A stretch of DNA of 64,000 bases from Lingula anatina (taxonomy: Eukaryota > Brachiopoda > Lingulata > Lingulida > Lingulidae): contig NW_019774280.1 in NCBI RefSeq assembly GCF_001039355.2, positions 337,443-401,442 of the forward strand, read 5' to 3'. Position 1 is the stretch's first letter. The number at the start of each line of letters is the position of its first letter. Below the pieces are notes generated by a model. It made no database searches, had not been told where the DNA came from, and saw only the letters and a program-made list of their open reading frames with translations. The position numbers and the translations under genes are program-made. This document shows, one piece after another, positions 56,171-64,000 of the stretch.

Positions 56171-56339
56171 CAGGGGCAGATCCAGAGCAATTAACAGACA
56201 GTCTTCAAAATTATCTCTGTTGATTCATCCTCCAATTTTGACCGTCTTCCAACAGAAAAAAATTAGATACCCTTCAATGTAAACTTGAAAATCTGACCGT
56301 CTTGCGGAAGACCCAGAAGACGGCCTAAATCCGCCCCTG
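56171..56339. mobile_element. hAT-like MITE with CAGGGGC ends, copy 1
   Basis: Starts CAGGGGCAGATCCAGAG and ends AAATCCGCCCCTG. The interior GACCGTCTTCCAACAGAAAA and AAACTTGAAAATCTGACCGT are shared with 57093-57274. TATATAT flanks both ends and could be the target duplication. Confidence 0.7.
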
Positions 56340-57092
56340 TATATATACTGTCACCAAAAATCCTTCATCATGCACAAGAGATTTAACCAACCAGTTAGCG
56401 GCTTGCGGGGAGGGGATGGGGGGGGGGGTGGGAGGAGTGTAATCTGTTCATTAATTAAGGGGCAGTAATGTGTTCTCATCTTTTGATAAGGACTGGAGAT
56501 TGAATCCTCCATTTTGTTTTGAAAAGCCCCCCTCCCCCCCACTCCCCTCAATTATATGCTCTACCACAGGCTCCCCGAATAAAGGTTATTGGCAAATAGA
56601 AGGTTTAAGAAATTACAGGTGCGCTTTCCAATGACCCCTAAAGCTGTTGGCGATCAAGTCGCACGCCTTCTTAATGCAAAGTCGTGTTTTTTTGCACGTA
56701 GACGGGGAGGGGGGGGGGGGGGGGGAGGAAACCCTAGTCGATCTCTGATTTTGCATAGACTAAAAATTGGGTTTACAAAGATGGTTATTGCTCAGCGAAG
56801 CAAATCAGAAATTTGAAAAAAAAGCAGACAAAGATTATTTTGCTATAATATGTAGGAAACGGGAATGAAGAAGTAGAATAGTTGTGCCTTGTTTCGCATG
56901 TTCTACTGTTTTGGAAAATGAGAAAGATACTTCTGAAGCAAGCGTTGGCTCTGACTCACTCCCCCCCCCCCCCCCCCCCGATCTCCCCAGTCTGTTATTA
57001 AACACCGTCTGTAAGCAAGTCTAAATTTAGATTTCTCTCAGTTCTCCAGTTTTTTAGTTCGAAAAGGTCTGTTTATGCCCATGTCCTCCATG

Positions 57093-57274
57093 CAGGGGCG
57101 GACCCAGAGATATTTTCTGACAGTTTTCCAAATTATCTTTGTTGATCCATCCTCCAATTTTGCCTCCAATTTTGACCGTCTTCCAACAGAAAAAAATTTA
57201 GATACCTATCAATGTAAACTTGAAAATCTGACCGTCTGCTGGAAGACCTAGACGATGGCCTAAATCCGCCCCTG
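57093..57274. mobile_element. hAT-like MITE with CAGGGGC ends, copy 2
   Basis: Starts CAGGGGCGGACCCAGAGA and ends AAATCCGCCCCTG. It has a small internal duplication (CCTCCAATTTTG twice) relative to copy 1. Confidence 0.7.
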
Positions 57275-57279
57275 CCCTC

Positions 57280-58126
57280 CTCAGGTGATGGCGATAGTGC
57301 AGACATAGAGGGGATTACTGGCACGTGGATTTTGCTCATTATAAAACCAATATAATCTTAATGTAAAACAAGCGATTGATAAGTGGGAAAAACCTCACCA
57401 ATATGAACTGACTTCAGAATGGTTTCTTTGATGACTGCTTCTTCTTTATTTTATTCTTTCAATTATTTTTTAACTAGTTGAGTCTACTTGATCATGAAAT
57501 GACGTGACTCATCACGTGAATCATACCGTCTAAGATTACGACACTTTACCTTGATATATCCCGTCAACGTGCACCGCGTCACTTCAGCTGTCCACGTTGT
57601 ACGTTTGCATATTTAAATTGCACACCTTAACCCCCTCCCCCCTCCCCCTTCCATCTACTCTGAGTACCAAAGCCCCCAATTTCGAACACGTGCACGGTAT
57701 ACTTTATAGTTTGAAATTGCTTATGTTTATCTTTTGAATTACATATTTTAATGTATTTATAAAGATATTCAAAACGTTAAGTTATATTGACTCCTACTTC
57801 ATCAGAATTAGTCATACAATAATAATCAAACATAAGGAACCCCTTTAATCCTTTTAATCTTTCATCATGACTCATATCAGCAAGCCACGAATAAAAGAAA
57901 AATGGCTAGATATCCCGTGCTCTGTCTCTTTATTTTTACCTTTTCTCAGCGGCTTCTTCCTCAATAGACAGATAAGAAAAACAAGCTTGAGGGTGTCTAG
58001 ACGATCTCTTTGTATCCCGTTTTTAAAAGTCGGTATCATGAAAAGAAATTATCACTGTGAGATCGAAACAGAAAAAAAGTGCCTGCGTGTGGAAGTGCAT
58101 ATAAATGAATTTGAATTTGTTCACAC
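57280..58126. other. Intergenic stretch
   Basis: An open frame of 117 codons at 57867-58220 runs into the following repeated segment. It has no recognised motif and is not conserved in the second copy. No gene is supported. Confidence 0.4.
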
Positions 58127-60271
58127 AGATTTTATTTTTCAAATATTTTATATATCCTATTTCCGAGTTTCTCTAGCCGTTTCAATTAACACCTGCCCCG
58201 AACACGAAATAAAAAACTAAGGTAATTAGTCCGATAAGAGCTATAATGTATATATTTGCCTTTCAATCAAAAACACTTTAAACCAGTTGTAAGGCACAAT
58301 ATAATCTGTATACAATACCGAAGATAAGTTGACCGCGAGCTTAATTTTAATTGCTCTCTTTCAAAAAATAAACTTATATCAATCAGTCTGTGTATACACT
58401 GCGTTTCAAAAGTTTTGCAGTGCCAGGCTACATGTGCACCTAATGATTTAAAAGCGTGCATAGAGGCACGTGCATAGGCATTACGTTACTTTATCCGGCC
58501 GTGCAACCGGTGCAACTGATAGCGTGAGTTGCAGACATAAAAGGCTATGTGAAAGCGTTATTCATTCTATGAATATAATGCTTTGTAGACTTTCGGTGCA
58601 CACACGCACACGCCCCCCCCACACACACACACACATTCACACACAAACTTACATATGCACACAAACGTGCGTGCACACACACGCGTGCGCGCGCACGCAC
58701 ACACACACACACTAGCAGACACACGAAATCAAGTAGTTTCCAGACCTGTGCCCCCATATAACAGTAAAACTGTTCTCATTTATCATTTTTATATTTGCTT
58801 CTCGAAAAAAATCCTTCTGCCCCACCTCCTTTAGCCATATGTTGCATCCGCCGGGGTCTAGCCTAGGGCTGCTGGGTAGACAGTTTTATTATAACCAGTC
58901 CATCACGGCATTCCTTAGAGATATACAGTATTGCCCATCTTACCTTATACCACGTATGTAATATTTCCTGCAATAACTTATATTTTCGTTTGCCGTCTAA
59001 CTTCTGTTTCACTGTCTGTTTATCTTCATTTCTTTTTTATCTTTTTTTCCTCGTTTTAATTTATATCATCATGTCATCCTTTTTCAATTACATTATGTCA
59101 TTGTCAGGCTTTATGTCAGTCTTTTTTAATTTCGAATTTCATTACGTGTTTTCTTCCCTCTCAACTTCATGGAATTCTATTTGAATTATTGTAGGCTTGG
59201 GTCAGTCTTTTTCTTTTTTCTATGCTTGTTTTTGTCTGTTTATTATGAGTTAGCTTCTTTTTTTAATTTAGTTCCTCCATTTAGTTTTTCTAACGTATCT
59301 TTTCCTGTGCGTACGTGAGAATGAAAATCAAATATCCATTAAACTGCCAGCGTCACGGCATTTCAAGTTATCTTATTAAAGAGAATGGCATATACAGTAC
59401 TTATATTGGCAGTAAGCAAAGTTTTGTCACGCAGGGTTTGGGGGGGGGGGGAGGGGGAAGCAACTGTTTTTACACCGGATATTTTGATCCTTGCAGGCTG
59501 CCAACTGATAGGAATTGCGTTTCCTGAAAAGGGTGTATTATTTCAATCTACATTTTACATTGCATTAAAATGTTGTCGGAAACCCCACTTAATTAGTGCA
59601 TACTTATAGTTATCAGAATAACGCTCGGATTTTATAACAATTATGAACGGATAAGGTCGAAATGACCCGATCTGCAAGTATGTACACGAAACATAATCCC
59701 TCTAAATTTCATTTTCCTAGTAACCTGTTTGTTGTAGCTGTCAGTGTAAAAATATCACACATGATCGACTGACCAGTGGTATATGTATATGCCAGATGTA
59801 AAACCCGATATCCTACGAGGTGAGGTGTGATTTAGGTGATTTATGGAAGGGTAAAAAGGCATTGCGTTTTTGCACTGGTTCTTTGCAATCTGATGTGTCA
59901 AATACCGTCGCATAGTAGACCTATCCCTTTTCAACTTCCGCGTTTGATTTTGATTTGATTTTTCTTTCTCGTTTTGCACTTTTGTGACTTTTTGTCTTGT
60001 CCCTATGTATGCCCTTGAAAAGCATCTCCTTTTTATTTGTGTTGTTGGTTTTTTGTTTTTCTTTCTATCCTCTTTTTATTTCTTTCTTTTCTTTGTACCC
60101 TTTTTTTATCTCTCTTTCTTTTTGCTATGGTATGCCCACTCTTCTGATACAGGAGGAATGTTAAGTCAAACATGTTAAAAAGATCTGCAACCTTTTCTTG
60201 CAACAAGGGGTGTACAACTAAGGGAATCATTACATATATAGCGCCATATACACCTATAATAATACCCAAAT

Positions 60272-60312
<41 letters not shown>

Positions 60313-61021
60313 AGACGTGACGTGTGAGGAATCAACACACAGCTAATTAACAAACATCCAACTTGTGTGGCTGGGTGGTATTGATGAAGGGCAAGTTTTC
60401 CTGATGGCATGAAGGTTATTAGACATGTTTTTACTCTTCTCTCGCAGAGAAAATACAGGGGTTTTAGTTTGAAATGTTAGCGGCGTCTTTAACTTGGCAC
60501 TTACTCAGTTAGTGAAGTTACTGATATTTTGAGGTCGGCAATTACTTAAATTTTGTTTTAATGGAGAAATTATAGTGCCTGAATTACTCTTTGACTTAAT
60601 GAACTCTCTTTTCTAAAACTTCCCCGTCTATCGCACCACTTTCGTCTATTACGTGGTGGGCACGTCTATTTTAAGACAACCCTTGTAAGTCGACCTCATT
60701 AACCCACACCCCTGCACTAGCTTGTGTAGGACACTTGCACCCATTACAATTTGAACCAATTTGTCATTGTTTTGCAGTCGAAATATAATACGTTATCTTC
60801 CCAGGTATTCCTAATAGAAAATGACACAATTAAGACGCACTGAATGTGTATTTCCAGATCTTATAAATACAAAATAGAATAAAATAAATCACAAGCGTTT
60901 TCTTTAATAGCGACCTTTACAGCTAAAAAGGTGATCTATTGAATCAAACAAGGTTATCCACTGAATCGGTAGAAGTGCAAGGGACCCGAGTTCAGAGATT
61001 ATTTGAAACTAAAATTTGTCA
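58127..61021. repeat. Redundant 2.9-kb segment, first copy
   Basis: From CACAGATTTTATTTTTCAAA to AAAATTTGTCA. The same order of sequence recurs from 61023 to the end of the window, including (CA)n tracts, GATTGATATAAGTTT-type landmarks on the minus strand and AGACGTGACGTGTGAGG. No gene was recognised; the open frames are shared only because the DNA is repeated. Confidence 0.9.
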
Positions 61022-61022
61022 N
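61022..61022. other. Single N between redundant segments (scaffold join)
   Basis: The base before the N matches the end of the window (ACTAAAATTTGTCA). The bases after it repeat from 58127. This is the same pattern as at 33657. Confidence 0.8.
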
Positions 61023-62337
61023 CAAACAGATTTTATTTTTCAAATATTTTATATATCCTATTTCCGACTTTCTCTAGCCGTTTCAATTAACACCTGCCCC
61101 GAACACGAAATAAAAAACTAAGGTAATTAGTCCGATAAGAGCTATAATGTATATATTTGCCTTTCAATCAAAAACACTTTAAACCAGTTGTAAGGCACAA
61201 TATAATCTGTATACAATACCGAAGATAAGTTGACCGCGAGCTTAATTTAAATTGCTCTCTTTCAAAAAATAAACTTATATCAATCAGTCTGTGTATACAC
61301 TGCGTTTCAAAAGTTTTGCAGTGCCAGGCTACATGTGCACCTAATGATTTAAAAGCGTGCATAGAGGCACGTGCATAGGCATTACGTTACTTTATCCGGC
61401 CGTGCAACCGGTGCAACTGATAGCGTGAGTTGCAGACATAAAAGGCTATGTGAAAGCGTTATTCATTCTATGAATATAATGCTTTGTAGACTTTCGGTGC
61501 ACACATGCACACGCCCCCTCCCCCCCCTCACACGCATTCACACACAAACTTACATATGCACACAAACGTGCGTGCACACACACGCGTGCGCGCGCACGCA
61601 CTCACACACACTAGCAGACACACGAAATCAAGTAGTTTCCAGACCTGTGCCCCCATATAACAGTAAAACTGTTCTCATTTATCATTTTTATATTTGCTTC
61701 TCGAAAACAAATCCTGTGTCCCACCCCCTTTAGCCATATCTTGCATCCGCCGGGGTCTAGTCTAGGGCTGCTGGGGAGACAGATTTATTATAACCAGCCA
61801 ATCACGGCATTCCTTTATGATATGCAGTACTGCCCATCTTTCCCATGTACATGTATACATGTTTGTAATATTTCTTGTAATATCTGATATTTTCGTTTGC
61901 CGTCTAACTTCTGTTTCACTCTCTGTTCACCTTTATTTCTTTTTTATCTTTTTTTCCTCGTTTTAATTTATATCATCATGTCATCCTTTTTCAATAACAT
62001 TATGTCATTGTCAGGCTTTATGTCAGTCTTTTTCAATTTCGAATTTTATTACGTGTTTTCTTCCCTCTCAATTTCATGGAATTCTATTTGAATTATTGTA
62101 GGCTTGGGTCAGTCTTTTTCTTTTTTCTATGCTTGTTTTTGTCTGTTTATTATGAGTTAGCTTCTTTTTTAATTTAGTTCCTCCATTTAGTTTTTCTAAC
62201 GTATCTTTTCCTGTGCGTACGTGAGAATGAAAATCAAATATCCATTAAACTGCCAGCGTCACGGCATTTCAAGTCATCTTATTAAAGAGAATGGCATATA
62301 CAGTACTTATATTGGCAGTAAGCAAAGTTTTGTCACG

Positions 62338-62405
<68 letters not shown>

Positions 62406-64000
62406 TTTTTGGGGGGGGGAAGCAACTGTATTTACACCGGATATTTTCATCCTTGCAGGCTGCCAACTGATAGGAATTGCGCTTCCTGACAAGGGCCTGG
62501 AGCAACCTAAGACAACTAAAACGGTGTATTATTTCAATCTACATTTTACATTGCATTAAAATGTTGTCGGAAACCCCACTTAATTAGTGCATACTTATAG
62601 TTATCAGAATAACGCTCGGATTTTATAACAATTATGTACGGATAAGGTCGAAAAGACCCGATCTGCAGTTATGTACACGAAACATAATCCATCTAAATTT
62701 CATTTTCCGAGTAACGTGTTTGTTGTAGCTGTCAGTGTAAAAATATCACACATGATCGACTGACCAGTGGTATATGCATATGCCAGATGTAAAACCCGAT
62801 ATCCTACGAGGTGAGGTGTGATTTAGGTGATTTATGGAAGGGTAAAAAGGCATTGCGTTTTTGCACTGGTTCTTTGCAATCTGATGTGTCAAATACCGTC
62901 GCATAGTAGACCTATCCCTTTTCAACTTCCGCGTTTGATTTTGATTTGATTTTTCTTTCTCGTTTGGCACTTTTGTGACTTTTGGTCTTGTCCCTATGTA
63001 TACCCTTGAAAAGCATCTCCTTTTTATTTGTGTTGTTGGGTTTCTTGTTTTTCTTTCTATCCTCTTTTTCTTTCTTTCTTTTCTTTGTACCCTTTTTTTT
63101 TATATCTCTCTCTCTTTATGCTATGGTATGCCCACTCTTCTGATACAGAAGGAATGTTAGGTCAAACACGTTAAAAAGTTCTGCAACCTTTTCTTGCAAC
63201 AAGGGGTGTACAACTAAGGGAATCATTACATATATAGCGCCATATACACCTATAATAATACCCAAATAGATAGATATATATATAAATAGAAGACGTGACG
63301 TGTGAGGAATCAACACACAGCTAATTAACAAACATCCAACTTGTGTGGCTAGGTGGTATTGATGAAGGGCAAGTCGTCCTGATGGCATGAAGGTTATTAG
63401 ACATGTTTTTACTCTTCTCTCGCAGAGAAAATACAGGGGTTTTAGTTTGAAATGTTAGCGGCGTCTTTAACTTGGCACTTACTCAGTTAGTGAAGTTACT
63501 GATATTTTGAGGTCGGCAATTACTGAAATTTTGTTTTAATGGAGAAATTATAGTACCTGAATTACTCTTTGACTTAATGAACTCTCTTTTCTAAAACTTC
63601 CCCGTCTATCGCACCACTTTCGTCTATTACGCGGTGGGCGCGTTTATTTTAAGACAACCCTTGTAAGTCGACCTCATTAACTCACACCCCTGCACTAGCT
63701 TGTGTAGGACACTTGCACCCATTACAATTTGAACCAATTTGTCATTGTTTTGCAGTCGAAATTTAAGACATCACCTTCCCAGGTATTCCTCATAGAAAAT
63801 GACACACTTAAGACGCACTGAATGTGTATTTCCAGATCTTATAAATACAAAATAGAACAGAATAAAATAAAAGCGTTTGCGTTAATAGCGACCTTTACAG
63901 CTAAAAAGGTGATCTATTGAATCAAACAAGGTTATCCACTGAATCGGTAGAAGTGCAAGGGACCCGAGTTCAGAGATTATTTGAAACTAAAATTTGTCAA
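61023..64000. repeat. Redundant 2.9-kb segment, second copy, runs off the window
   Basis: Near-identical to 58127-61021, with microsatellite-length differences and small indels. The main differences are a T tract of about 60 bases at 62342-62403 where copy 1 has a short G tract, a 24-bp insertion at about 62495-62520, and a shorter AT tract near 63270. Confidence 0.9.
62342..62403. repeat. Poly-T tract of about 61 bases
   Basis: Homopolymer T followed by ATTTTTTGGGGGGGGG. The first copy of the segment (59436) reads GGGTTTGGGGGGGGG at this place. Real insertion of a retro-tail or a sequencing artefact are both possible. Confidence 0.9.

Noticed and set aside
57867-58220. Plus-strand 117-codon frame
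   Set aside because: Its 3' half lies in the repeated segment and its 5' half is not kept in the second copy; no motif.
58470-58757. Frames rich in His-Thr or Cys-Val repeats
   Set aside because: Translation of (CA)n tracts; the same frames recur at 61371 only because the DNA segment is repeated.
62269-62559. Frames rich in poly-Phe or poly-Lys
   Set aside because: Translation of the 61-base T tract.

Overview
This window is AT-rich, intron-bearing animal nuclear DNA. Every gene model that can be built uses GT-AG splicing with conserved phases. One GC-AG intron is also present. The mix of genes and repeats fits a marine invertebrate, perhaps a mollusc or another lophotrochozoan: a full-length YEATS2, Diedel-like small cysteine-rich secreted proteins, a C-type lectin fragment, dense MITEs, AGGTCA-rich tandem repeats and many (CA)n/(CT)n tracts. 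The species assignment is inference only. Single N bases stand at 10195, 33657 and 61022. Two of them sit exactly between near-identical repeated segments, so they look like scaffold joins between redundant (haplotypic) contigs.

Layout. Positions 1-2650 hold a three-exon Diedel-like gene on the plus strand. Positions 2650-6310 have no firm gene, only one or two exon-like stretches on the minus strand. Positions 6313-8920 are a composite repeat: 146-bp units, each block followed by a tail of about 780 bp ending in a 28-bp palindrome. A partial C-type lectin gene (9087-10025) and a second Diedel-like gene (10260-12763, probable 5' UTR exon near 13900) lie on the minus strand. Positions 14000-15950 are intergenic and end in a truncated copy of the composite repeat.

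Positions 15959-36165 are a tandem duplication. Each unit carries a complete seven-exon major facilitator gene resembling the SLC16 monocarboxylate transporters, both on the minus strand (about 430 and 434 residues). Five of the six exons after the first coding exon are easily matched base for base, and all six have identical lengths in the two copies. The copies differ by transposon insertions: a 2.8-kb TIR element and a 98-bp TA-flanked MITE in copy 1; a Tc1-like element and an assembly-generated repeat in copy 2. Positions 24576-26197, between the units, hold a Harbinger-type MITE, two long palindromes and a recombinase-like fragment.

Positions about 37000-49510 hold YEATS2 on the plus strand, diverging from the second transporter. 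Nineteen coding exons give 1412 codons, with the N-terminal helix region, YEATS domain, long low-complexity centre and C-terminal conserved/histone-fold region all in frame. YEATS2 is the acyl-lysine reader of the ATAC acetyltransferase complex.

Positions 49516-64000 show no convincing gene. They hold a LINE 3' end, several MITEs, microsatellites, and from 58127 a segment of about 2.9 kb present twice around the N at 61022. The small secreted proteins, the lectin, the transporters and YEATS2 do not form an evident functional unit; their proximity looks incidental apart from the local duplications.
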